64,000 bases of DNA. Source: RPQJ01 sp963793675 (GTDB taxonomy: Bacteria > Pseudomonadota > Gammaproteobacteria > Steroidobacterales > Steroidobacteraceae). Shown here in pieces: positions 18,918-27,454 of the stretch. Below the pieces are notes generated by a model that saw nothing but the letters and a program-made list of their open reading frames with translations, was not told the DNA's origin and ran no database searches. The position numbers and the translations under genes were made by a program. The stretch covers positions 62,001 to 126,000 of the forward strand of contig CAWCBA010000001.1 of the NCBI GenBank assembly GCA_963793675.1. The letters are read 5' to 3'. How positions within the stretch are numbered: position 1 is the stretch's first letter; each line of letters opens with the position of its first letter.

Positions 18918-20426
18918 TCACGGATCCCAGCCGTACGAGCCACCGAACGGCGGCGAGTACTGCAACTGGTCCAGGCATGTGCCATCGAGCGCCCGCGCGT
19001 CGGCTGCCGCAATGAACTCCGCGGCGAGCCGCGGCCCGCAACCCACGCCCATCACGCTGTGACCCTGGCCGCGAAAGACGAAATGCCGCGAATTGGGCAG
19101 CTGCCGCTGGACTTCGTCGCCGTACCGCGGCGGCGTCACCGGATCGAGCTCGCCGGACAGCAACAGCACCGGCTTGTCTGACTTCACGGCATCGTGGAAA
19201 TCTTTCGGCGTCGCGCCATGCGGCCAGACTGCGCATTGCGCCAGCGTGTATTCGACGAATTCGGTGCCGAGTACGGTGCCGGCGTCCGCCGGATCGACTC
19301 GCATGCCGGGCGCATCCTCGGCGCACATGACGGACAGCTGCAGCGGCACGTAGATCTGCTCGCCGATCAGCTGCTCCATCATGCGCGACTGAGCCATCAG
19401 GTTCTCGAACTGGCCGCCGGCGGCTTCGGCGAGCAGCATCGGCAGCATGCCGAACAACTGCGGTGCGTAGGAATAGAAGCGCACGACCGATGCGAGCGAG
19501 ACAGCGGTGAGCTCGTCCTGACGCAGCTCGTTGGTGAGCGGGTCGCGATAGGTGACTTGCTGCGGCTGCTCGTGCAGCTGCTGCAGCAGTTGGTGGAGAC
19601 GCGCTCGTGGCGAACCAAAGCGCCTGGTGCATTCGGCATCCGCGGCGCAGCGTGCGAACTGGGCTTCGATGGCCGCCTCGAGGTTCTTTGCATGCTCATT
19701 GCCAAGGGCGAGGCTCGGTGGCACGACGGAGTCGAGCACGACCGTTCGCGTCGACGCGGGATGGCGGCGCAGGTATTCGAGCGCGACGCGCGTGCCGTAC
19801 GAGGCCCCGACCAGGTTGAACTGTGCGACGCCCAGCGCACGGCGCACGTCCTCGAGGTCGGCGATGTACGCGCTGGTCGTATAGGCGCGGACATCGACGT
19901 TCGGCCCGAGTTCCTGCAGGCAGGCGGCTGTCAGCCGGCGCGCCTCGTCGACGCCTGCCGAGTCAAGCAATTGCAGCGCCTCGTCGTTCAGCGTCCCGGG
20001 ACATTCCAGTGGGTTCGACTTGCCGACACCGCGCTGATCCACGAGCAGGACGTGGCGGTGGCGCAGGATGTCGCGGAACGCCGGGTAGACAGTTGGAAAG
20101 GCTTCGAGGGCGGACTGGCCCGGTCCACCCGCCAGCAGGACGACCGGATCCCCTGCCGGGGACTTCGCGGTACTCGGCACCCAGGCGATCGCGAGCTCGA
20201 TCTTGCGGCCGTTCGCGCTGGACCGGTCTTCCGCAACCTGCAGCGTGGCGCAGCGCGCCGCCACGGTCTGCGCCTGCCCGGCCTGCGACAGCGTGCAGGG
20301 CGAGAACGCCAGGCTCCCGTACGCCAAGGTGACCGGTGCCGGTGGCGCGCCCGCCCGTGCAACCACGGCGCCTGCCAGGGCCACGAGGGCCAAGAGCACA
20401 GAACGGATGGGCTGCAATGACTGCAT
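18918..20426 (-). CDS. exported alpha/beta hydrolase with TAP-like C-terminus
   Basis: A 502-residue secreted serine hydrolase. A signal peptide (MQSLQPIRSVLLALVALAGA, cleavage near ARA-GA) precedes an alpha/beta fold with the oxyanion motif LLAGGPGQSA, DQRGVGKSNPLECP, and the nucleophile S209 in LVGASYGTR. The acid in SGELDPVTPPRYG and histidine in FRGQGHSVMG complete the triad in the C-terminal TAP-like domain, as in tripeptidyl aminopeptidases of Streptomyces and similar proline iminopeptidase relatives. It likely removes N-terminal peptides in the periplasm. It is the first gene of the operon with the NatAB-type exporter, divergent from the rhomboid gene. Confidence 0.87.
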   Translation of the reverse strand: MQSLQPIRSVLLALVALAGAVVARAGAPPAPVTLAYGSLAFSPCTLSQAGQAQTVAARCATLQVAEDRSSANGRKIELAIAWVPSTAKSPAGDPVVLLAGGPGQSALEAFPTVYPAFRDILRHRHVLLVDQRGVGKSNPLECPGTLNDEALQLLDSAGVDEARRLTAACLQELGPNVDVRAYTTSAYIADLEDVRRALGVAQFNLVGASYGTRVALEYLRRHPASTRTVVLDSVVPPSLALGNEHAKNLEAAIEAQFARCAADAECTRRFGSPRARLHQLLQQLHEQPQQVTYRDPLTNELRQDELTAVSLASVVRFYSYAPQLFGMLPMLLAEAAGGQFENLMAQSRMMEQLIGEQIYVPLQLSVMCAEDAPGMRVDPADAGTVLGTEFVEYTLAQCAVWPHGATPKDFHDAVKSDKPVLLLSGELDPVTPPRYGDEVQRQLPNSRHFVFRGQGHSVMGVGCGPRLAAEFIAAADARALDGTCLDQLQYSPPFGGSYGWDP

Positions 20427-20507
20427 GTTGAACCTGACTGTCCGTAGCGCCGCGCAACGTACACGTCGCCGGGGGTCTTCGCCACTCGATTGGGCTAGGA
20501 TGCACCC

Positions 20508-21119
20508 ATGCGTGCTTCGATGCCCCCCGCCACGCGGGTCCTGCTGTTCATCAACGTCGCCGTTTTCGCAGTCCAGTATCTCACTGGTGACCTGCTGCTG
20601 CGGCCGTTCGCCCTGTGGCCGCCGGCCTCGGCCCAGTTTCCGGGCGCACCGTCGTTCCAGGTCTGGCAGTTGCTGACGTACGGCTTCCTGCACGGCGGCC
20701 TCACTCACCTGTTTTTCAACATGTTCGCGCTGTACATGTTCGGCAGCGAAATCGAACGCCTGCTCGGCAGCCGGCGCTATGTCACCTACTACGTCGTCTG
20801 CGTGGTCGGCGCGGCGCTGGCGCAGCTGCTGGTGCTCAGCAACATGGACCTGCGCCCCATCCCCACGGTGGGCGCCTCCGGCGGCGTGTTCGGCCTGTTG
20901 CTGGCGTTCGGCATGGCCTACCCGCAGCGGCGCATCATGCTGCTGTTCCCGCCGATTCCGATGCCGGCATGGCTGTTCGTCACGCTCTATGGCCTGCTCG
21001 AGTTGTATCTGGGCGTCACCGGGTCGGGCCAGGGTGTGGCGCATTTCGCCCACCTGGGAGGCATGGTGGCGGGTTTCGTGCTGCTGCTGCGTTGGCGCCG
21101 CCAGCCCCGGCCGCGCTGA
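20508..21119 (+). CDS. rhomboid-family intramembrane serine protease
   Basis: A 203-residue membrane protein with six hydrophobic segments. The rhomboid signature is complete: WQLLTYGFLHGGLTHLFFNM in helix 2 (H-x3-H-x3-N type), the catalytic serine in VGASGGVFGLLLA (GxSG), and the catalytic histidine in VAHFAHLGGMVAGF. It cuts transmembrane proteins within the membrane; targets are unknown. The ATG at 20508 directly precedes the first hydrophobic segment. folE begins 17 bases later on the same strand, so they may share a transcript, though their functions are unrelated. Confidence 0.92.
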   Translation: MRASMPPATRVLLFINVAVFAVQYLTGDLLLRPFALWPPASAQFPGAPSFQVWQLLTYGFLHGGLTHLFFNMFALYMFGSEIERLLGSRRYVTYYVVCVVGAALAQLLVLSNMDLRPIPTVGASGGVFGLLLAFGMAYPQRRIMLLFPPIPMPAWLFVTLYGLLELYLGVTGSGQGVAHFAHLGGMVAGFVLLLRWRRQPRPR

Positions 21120-21136
21120 GAAGAAGGAGAGTGACC

Positions 21137-21805
21137 ATGGCCGTGCATCCGAAGTCGACACCACGCCGAATCAAGCCTCGCATGGCAGCCACCGGCAGGA
21201 ATAGCGACGCGCCCTTGCTTGAGCGCAACAAGGTCAGCCGGGACTCGGCCGAGGAAGCCGTGCGCACGCTGCTGCGCTGGGCCGGTGAAGACCCCGGGCG
21301 CGAGGGCCTGCTCGACACCCCGCAGCGTGTCGTCGACGCCTACACGGACTGGTTTTCGGGCTACGGAATCGACCCGAAGGACTACCTGCGCCGCACGTTC
21401 GAGGAAACCGCGGGCTATGACGAGATGGTCGTCCTGCGCGACATCGAGTTCGAATCGCACTGCGAGCACCACATGGCGCCGATCATCGGCCGGGCCCACG
21501 TGGGTTACCTGCCCACCGGCAAGGTCGTGGGCATCAGCAAGCTGGCTCGCGTCGTGGACGTCTTTGCCCGTCGTTTCCAGGTGCAGGAAAAGATGACGGC
21601 CGAGATCGCCCGCTGCATCAACGACGTGCTGCGGCCGCAGGGCGTCGGCGTGGTGATAGAGGCAGTCCACGAGTGCATGACCACGCGCGGCATCCACAAG
21701 CGCGGCGTGTCGATGATCACCTCGAAGATGCTGGGCTCGTTCCGGTCCGATGCCCGGACCCGCAACGAGTTCCTGACCTTCATCGACATCCGCGACCGCC
21801 GCTGA
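21137..21805 (+). CDS. folE: GTP cyclohydrolase I (FolE)
   Basis: First enzyme of tetrahydrofolate synthesis, converting GTP to dihydroneopterin triphosphate. The 222-residue protein shows the zinc and active-site motif ESHCEHHMAPIIGRAHVGY, then GISKLARVVDVFARRFQVQE and the second zinc cysteine in AVHECMTTRGIHK, ending NEFLTFI. The type I length is normal with a slightly extended basic N-terminus. The ATG at 21137 has AAGGAG 8 bases upstream. It lies upstream of a GcvT-like folate-binding enzyme, 180 bases away; the shared folate theme may be chance. Confidence 0.95.
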   Translation: MAVHPKSTPRRIKPRMAATGRNSDAPLLERNKVSRDSAEEAVRTLLRWAGEDPGREGLLDTPQRVVDAYTDWFSGYGIDPKDYLRRTFEETAGYDEMVVLRDIEFESHCEHHMAPIIGRAHVGYLPTGKVVGISKLARVVDVFARRFQVQEKMTAEIARCINDVLRPQGVGVVIEAVHECMTTRGIHKRGVSMITSKMLGSFRSDARTRNEFLTFIDIRDRR

Positions 21806-21813
21806 TCCCCGGC

Positions 21814-21829
21814 CGGCCCCGACGGGCCG
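21814..21829 (+). terminator. small hairpin after folE
   Basis: CGGCCC/GGGCCG with a 4-base loop begins 8 bases after the folE stop. It lacks a T-run, so it is only a weak terminator candidate. The rest of the gap 21830-21985 holds no recognisable element, including no glycine riboswitch. Confidence 0.3.
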
Positions 21830-21985
21830 TCAGCTGCAGCAACCGCGCAGCCCGCGCCGGGCGCAAGACTGGCTCGAATTGCGCCAGTGCGGCATATTGT
21901 CGCGCCCGGATCGGATTCGCTCCGACAGTGCCCGGGTCGGCGCCGGAACCCCTGCGCCAGGACCACAGAGCGCCGGGAGCGTCTC

Positions 21986-23213
21986 GTGCCTGAACTTTCC
22001 ACCGTGCACCATCCGCTGTACCAGCTGCGCCGGACGCCGTTCCACGCGCGCACGTCCCAGTTGTGCCTGCCGCACAACTGGCGGCGCTGGGGCGGGTGCA
22101 TTGCAGTCGGCTCCTACGACCTCGGCCTCGACCGCGAGTACTGGGCGATCCGCAACCACGCAGCGCTGATCGACATCTCGCCGTTGATCAAGTACGAGAT
22201 CACCGGACGCGATGCCGCACGCCTGCTGCACCGGCTGACCCCGCGTGACATCCACAAGATGCAGGTCGGGCAGGTCTATTACACCGGTTGGTGCGACGAC
22301 GACGGCAAGCTGCTCGATGACGGCACCGTCACGCGGATCGGCGAGCAGAGCTTCCGGCTCACCGCGGCCGAACCGCAGTTCCGCTGGCTCTCGATGAACG
22401 CCGTCGGCATGCAGGTGCAGGTCACCGAACTGACCGAGCAGATGGCGGCACTGAGCCTGCAGGGGCCGAAGTCGCGCACGATCCTGAATCTCGCGTGCGA
22501 GCAACCGGTCGATTCGCTCAAGTATTTCCGCATGGCCTTCAACCGCATCGCGGGCAAGGCAGTCTCGGTCTCGCGCACCGGGTACACCGGCGATCTCGGC
22601 TACGAGATCTGGATGGACGCTGCGGATGCGCTCGTGATCTGGGACGCGCTGATGGCCGCGGGTCACGATTACGGCATCACGCCCACCGGCATCCTTGCGA
22701 TGGACATGGCGCGCGTCGAAGCGGGCCTGTTCATGCTCGACGTCGATTACACACCCGCAAGCCACGCCTGGATTCCCGGGCCAGCGCTCGTCGCCCTATG
22801 AAATGGGCCTCGGCTGGACGGTGAACCTCGACAAGCAGGGCTACTTCGTCGGTCGTCGCGCGCTGGAGCGCGAGCACCGCGAAGGTTCGTCGTGGAAGAT
22901 GGTTGGCCTCGAAATCGATTGGGAAGGCCTCGAACGCGAATACGCCGCGGTCGGCATGCCCCCGCAGGTTCCGGCCGCGGCCGTGCGCGGCAGCATCCCC
23001 GTGTACGCAGGCCCGCGGCAGGTCGGATATGCCTCGACCAGCACCTGGTCACCGGTGCTGAAGAAGTACATCGCGCTGGTGCATCTGCAACAGCCGTTCT
23101 ACGCACCGGGCACGAAGGTCGAGATCGAAGTCACGGTGGAACACCACCGCCGCAAGGCGCCGGCGACGGTCGTCGCCCTGCCGTTCTACGACCCCGAGTG
23201 GAAGAAGAAATAA
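21986..23213 (+). CDS. GcvT-family aminomethyltransferase-like folate enzyme (one-base frame jump)
   Basis: About 408 residues after correction, length normal for stand-alone GcvT/DmdA relatives. EYWAIRNHAALIDISPLIKYEITG matches the T-protein N-terminal block; GKLLDDGTVTRI holds the conserved folate-contacting aspartate region; SVSRTGYTGDLGYEIW and the C-terminal barrel follow. Such enzymes pass a one-carbon group from a methylamine-type substrate (glycine, dimethylglycine, DMSP and others) to tetrahydrofolate. The frame breaks at 22781-22782; removing one C gives AWIPGQRSSPYEMGLGWTV. It starts with GTG at 21986 (GGGAG 7 bases upstream). No gcvH or gcvP is nearby; it is followed five bases later by two flavoproteins, so its job is probably catabolic demethylation, not glycine cleavage. 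Confidence 0.8.
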
Positions 23214-23218
23214 CCGTC

Positions 23219-24803
23219 GTGGCCACCAATACTTTTGATGCAATCGTCGTCGGCGCCGGCCACAACGGCATGATCGCGGCCGCGTACCTCGCGCGCGCCG
23301 GCAAGAAAGTGGTCGTCCTCGAACGCCGTGAGATCGTGGGCGGCGCAGCCGTCACCGAGGAAATCTTCCCGGGCTACCGCTTCAGCGAGTTCTCCTACGT
23401 GGTGAGCCTGCTGCGGCCCGAGATCATCCGCGACCTGGAGCTGCCGCGGCACGGGCTCAAGATCCTGCCGCTGCCGAGCACGGTCACACCGCTGGATAAC
23501 GGCGACTACCTTGCCGGCTGGGATGATCACGACCTGACCCGCCGCGAGATTCATCGTCATTCCCCGAAGGATGCCGAGGCCTACGACGAGTATTCGCGCG
23601 TCATGGCACGCGCCGCCAAGGCCATCAAGCCGATCATCGGCCTGGTGCCGCCGGATCCGTCGTCGCTCAGCTGGCGCGACATGAAGGGCCTGCTCAAGCT
23701 GGGCCAGTACGCGCGCAGCCTGAGCGAGCACGAGATCTATCGCATCGCGAAGCTCGTGACGCAGTCGTCGGCCGACCTGCTCGAGGAATGGTTCGAGCTC
23801 GATCCGCTCAAGGGCACCAAGGCCGCGAGCGGCATCATCGGCACCTACCTGGGTCCGCGCTCGCCGGGCACCGCCTACGTACTGCTGCACCATTACATGG
23901 GCGAAATCGACGGCGCCTTCCGCGCCTGGGGTTTCGCCAAGAACGGCACCGGCGGGGTGACGGCGGCGATCGCGTCCTCGGCCCGCGCGCTCGGCGTCGA
24001 GATCCGCACCAATGCGGCGGTGGACAAGGTCATCGTCCGTGGCGGCCGCGCCGCAGGCGTCGCGCTCGCGAACGGTGACGAACTCACGGCCAGGGTGGTG
24101 ATGTCGGCCGCCGACCCGAAGCGCAGCTTTCCTGCAGTTCGTCGACCAGCAGCATTTCCCGGACGAGTTCGTGCAGGCGATCCGCAGCTTCCGCGTGCGC
24201 GGGTCGTCGGGCAAGGTCAACATCGCGCTCTCCGGGCTGCCGGACTTCACCTGCCTGCCGGGCGAAGGCCCGCTGCACCGTGGCGCGATCTCGATCAGCC
24301 CGAGCATCGAGTACGTCGAGCGCGCCTACGACGATGCCAAGTACGGCAACTTCTCGCGCCAGCCGTACATGGACATCATCATTCCGTCGATGATCGACCG
24401 CGACATGGCGCCGCCGGGACACCACGTGATGTCGTGCTTCGTCCAGTACGCGCCGTACGACGTGGAAGGCGGCTGGGACGACGCGAAGAAGGCCGCATTC
24501 GGCGAGACGGTGATCTCGACGATCGAGAAATACGCGCCGAACATCCGCAAGGTGATCGTCGGCAAGCAGGTGATCACGCCGCAGGACATCGAGCGCATCG
24601 CCGGCATCACGGGCGGCAACATCTTCCACGGCGAATTGCTGCTGCATCAGCTGTTCTTCATGCGCCCGGCCCCGCAATGGGCCGATTTCCGCACGCCGCT
24701 GCCGGGTTACTACTTCGGCGCCGCGGGCGCGCATCCGGGCGGCGGTGTGATGGGCGCGGCCGGCAAGATGGCCGCGAACGAGATTCTCAAGGACTGGCAG
24801 TAG
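23219..24803 (+). CDS. phytoene-desaturase-like FAD oxidoreductase, copy 1 (one-base frame jump)
   Basis: About 527 residues after correction. The N-terminal FAD Rossmann motif VVGAGHNGMIAAAYLARAGK and ERREIVGGAAVTEE are those of the phytoene desaturase/COG1233 group. The conserved C-terminal FAD block is GAAGAHPGGGVMGAAGKMAA. No membrane segment. The frame breaks at TTT 24128-24130; removing one T gives DPKRSFLQFVDQQHFPDEF. It starts with GTG at 23219, five bases after the GcvT-like stop; copy 2 begins 7 bases after its stop. Carotenoid genes (crtB, crtE) are absent, so a carotenoid role is unlikely; oxidation of a small amine or lipid supplying the GcvT-like enzyme is an inference from context. 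Confidence 0.8.
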
Positions 24804-24810
24804 GCGCACG

Positions 24811-26324
24811 ATGACGAACCCGGACATCCTGATCGTCGGCGCGGGCCACAACGGCCTGGTCGCTGCTGCCTACCTCGCGCAGGCCGGCAGAAAGGTACTC
24901 GTGCTGGAGCAGCGTGCAACGGCGGGCGGCCAACTGGCCGGCGCCACGCTCGCATCGGGCGCCGCGGTGCCCGGCCTGCATCCGGCGGGCCAGCTGCGGC
25001 CCGCGATCGTCAGGGAACTCGACCTGGCACGGCACGGACTCGCGACCAACGGGACGGACGCGGTGTACGTCGCGGCGCTGCCGGACGGCGGCTCGCTGCG
25101 ACTGGCTGTCCAACGCGCACGATACGGCGACCCTCGAAGCCATCCGACGGCTCTCGCCGCGAGATGCCGCGCGCTGGCCCGAGTTCGTCGCGTTCATGAA
25201 CCGGGCGTCCGCGTTCCTGGACGCCGCGTATTCGACGACGATGCCGCGTCTGCCGAAGATCGGGCTGCGCTCGGACGGCCTGCCGCTCGCCTCGCTCGCA
25301 CTGAAGCTGCGGCGCATGGGTGGCAAGGACATGTTCCGCGTGATGCGCAGCCTGTCGATGTCGGCCGTCGAGTTCACCGAGGAGTGGTTCGAATCCGAGC
25401 CGCTCAGTGCAGCCATCGCCGGCGTCGCCATCCACGGCGTGACGCTGGGCGCGATGTCCGCGGGCACGGGTTTCACCCTGATCCACAACTGGCTCAACCG
25501 CGGCGGCCTCGCGCATCGCACGGTCACCGGCGGACCGCAGTCACTGACGGATGCGCTGCTGCAGGCGGTGCGTGCGAACGGCGGCGAAGTCCGCACCGGC
25601 GCCGACGTCGCGCAGATCCTGGTCGAGCACCAGCGCGTGCGCGGAGTTCGCCTCGCGTCGGGCGAGGAGATCAAGGCATCGACGGTCGTGTCATCGGCCG
25701 ATCCCCGCCGCACGCTGCTCGGCCTGGTGGGAGCGCCGGAACTTCCACCCGAGTTCGTGTGGCAGACACAGTCGATCCGCATGCGCGGCTCCGTGGCGAA
25801 GCTGTTCGTGCAGACGGACGGCCACCACGGCCTGCCCGAGGGCACGATCGCGGTTGCGCCGACCCTCAAGTACCTGGAGCGCGCTTACGACTCGACGAAG
25901 TACGGCGAGATGTCCCGCGAACCCGTACCTGGAAGTGACGACGTCGGGCGCCGAGGTGGCGATTCATTTCCAGTTCGCGACCTGCGCGCTGCGCAATGGC
26001 GACTGGAATTCGATGCGTCCGGAGCTCGAGAAGAGTGCGATCGACACGCTTGCGGCTCACTACCCGTCGTTCAAGGGCTCGGTGCAGGGACTGCAGTCCG
26101 TGACTCCTGTCGATCTCGAGCAGTCGTGGGGCCTGACCGAGGGTGACCTCAATCACGGCCAGCTCATCCTCGACCAGATCTTCTTCATGCGGCCGCTGCC
26201 TGGCTGGTCCAATCACCGCACGCCGGTGGACGGGCTGTACCTGTGCGGCTCGGGCATGCACGGTGGCGGCGGCATCAGCGGCACGCCAGGACGCAACGCG
26301 GCGCGCATGCTGCTCAGGGGCTAG
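24811..26324 (+). CDS. phytoene-desaturase-like FAD oxidoreductase, copy 2 (two one-base frame jumps)
   Basis: About 503 residues after correction and clearly a paralogue of the upstream gene: ILIVGAGHNGLVAAAYLAQA versus VVGAGHNGMIAAAYLARAGK, shared TEEWFESEPL/LEEWFELDPL, and the end CGSGMHGGGGISGTPGRNAA. Frames rejoin on removing one base near 25101 (giving GGSLRWLSNAHDTATLEA) and one C from CCC 25922-25924 (giving SREPYLEVTTSGAEV). The two copies have diverged strongly, so they probably act as two subunits or on different substrates rather than being a recent duplication. It ends the three-gene run that starts with the GcvT-like gene; the Rieske gene beyond is convergent. Confidence 0.8.
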
Positions 26325-26365
26325 ACCGGCCTGACCTGTAACCCGGCGAGCGCCGGTGGCGGGCG

Positions 26366-27433
26366 TCAGTCCCCCGCGGCATACACGGAACGCAAGCGTT
26401 CATGGAAGTGCCACAGGCCCGCCTCGCGACCCGGGCACAGCCTGCCCGCCTGGTAATGGCCGGACGCCAGGCCTTGCTGGACGCGCTCACAGATATCCAC
26501 GTCCTCTTCCTGGATCGCATTGGTGAACGCGCGATCGTTCTCGATCCGCGCGTACGCCTGGTCGTTGGGGGCGTAGAACCACTCGAACTCGACACGGCAC
26601 CGCCCCGGACCAAGCGGCAGTACGCGGTTGGTCTGCAACCGCCCGGGCATCACGTTCAGCATGACGTTGGGATAGATGAAGTAGTAGTACGCCTGGCCGG
26701 CACCGTATACGTCGTCGCCCCCCTGCAGCGGGGAGTGCTGCAGCGAGTACCACTCGAACAGTTCGACGTCGTAGTTGCGGTAGTCGACGACTTTTGCCAG
26801 CGCCGGATGGATCAGCGGGACGTGATACCCCTCGAGGTAGTTGTCGACGTACACCTTCCAGTTGCACTCGACGTCCCACGCGTCGCGCCGCACGAACTGC
26901 ATCGCGCTGAGATCGACCGGAGCGATGCGCTCGGTGATGCCCGAATAGACGCGATCGAAGTGCGGCACGTCGTCGTCCAGCGCGACGAAAACGAGGCCCT
27001 GCCACTCCCGCACGCGAAACTGGGGCAGCCGGACGTCCGTCACCCGGAAATCCCGCGCATCCTGCATTTCAGGCGCAGCGACCAGCTGGCCTGCCTGGTT
27101 GTAGAGCCAGCCGTGGTACTTGCAGCGCAGGCTGCCGAGGCCCTTGCCGCTGCAGAGCACCAGTGGTCCCGCACGATGGCGGCAGACGTTGGCAAAAGCG
27201 CGGAGGGCTCGGTCGGCCGCTCGCAGCAGAACGACCGGTGCTCCCGCAACGTTCACCAGCAGATGATCCCCTGGCTCGGCCAGTTCAGCGCGGTGTGCGA
27301 CCAGCTGCCACGAGGCTCCGAAGACCCTGCGACGCTCCAGCGCGAACGTCGCTTCGCCGAAGTAGTACGCGGGGTCGAGTGCTCGTGACTGGTCGAGACC
27401 CGGCGGCCGTTCGCTTGCCTTCAACGTGCCCAT
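26366..27433 (-). CDS. Rieske non-haem iron oxygenase, alpha subunit
   Basis: A 355-residue oxygenase. Rieske [2Fe-2S] ligands are C84 and H86 (ANVCRHRAGP) and C104 and H107 (LRCKYHGWLY). The mononuclear iron site is D197/H204/H209 in DNYLEGYHVPLIH. The C-terminal domain aligns with choline monooxygenase and stachydrine/glycine-betaine demethylase types more than with dioxygenases of aromatic rings. It needs a separate reductase, not seen here. The ATG at 27433 has AGGGG about 9 bases upstream. It lies 21 bases after the corrected stop of the S9 peptidase and faces the GcvT-like/flavoprotein trio, which could use a one-carbon unit released by such a demethylase. Confidence 0.88.
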   Translation of the reverse strand: MGTLKASERPPGLDQSRALDPAYYFGEATFALERRRVFGASWQLVAHRAELAEPGDHLLVNVAGAPVVLLRAADRALRAFANVCRHRAGPLVLCSGKGLGSLRCKYHGWLYNQAGQLVAAPEMQDARDFRVTDVRLPQFRVREWQGLVFVALDDDVPHFDRVYSGITERIAPVDLSAMQFVRRDAWDVECNWKVYVDNYLEGYHVPLIHPALAKVVDYRNYDVELFEWYSLQHSPLQGGDDVYGAGQAYYYFIYPNVMLNVMPGRLQTNRVLPLGPGRCRVEFEWFYAPNDQAYARIENDRAFTNAIQEEDVDICERVQQGLASGHYQAGRLCPGREAGLWHFHERLRSVYAAGD

Positions 27434-27454
27434 CGCTGGTCCCCTGCAGGTGTC

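Noticed and set aside
21830..21985. Glycine riboswitch upstream of the GcvT-like gene
   Set aside because: I looked for the paired aptamer cores and saw none; the gene also appears not to be part of a glycine cleavage operon.
23219..26324. Carotenoid biosynthesis cluster
   Set aside because: The two genes resemble phytoene desaturases in FAD motifs only; no crtB, crtE or crtY is nearby and they are coupled to a GcvT-like gene.
26343..26356. Hairpin between convergent flavoprotein and Rieske genes
   Set aside because: Five-base stem without a T-run; too weak to call a terminator.
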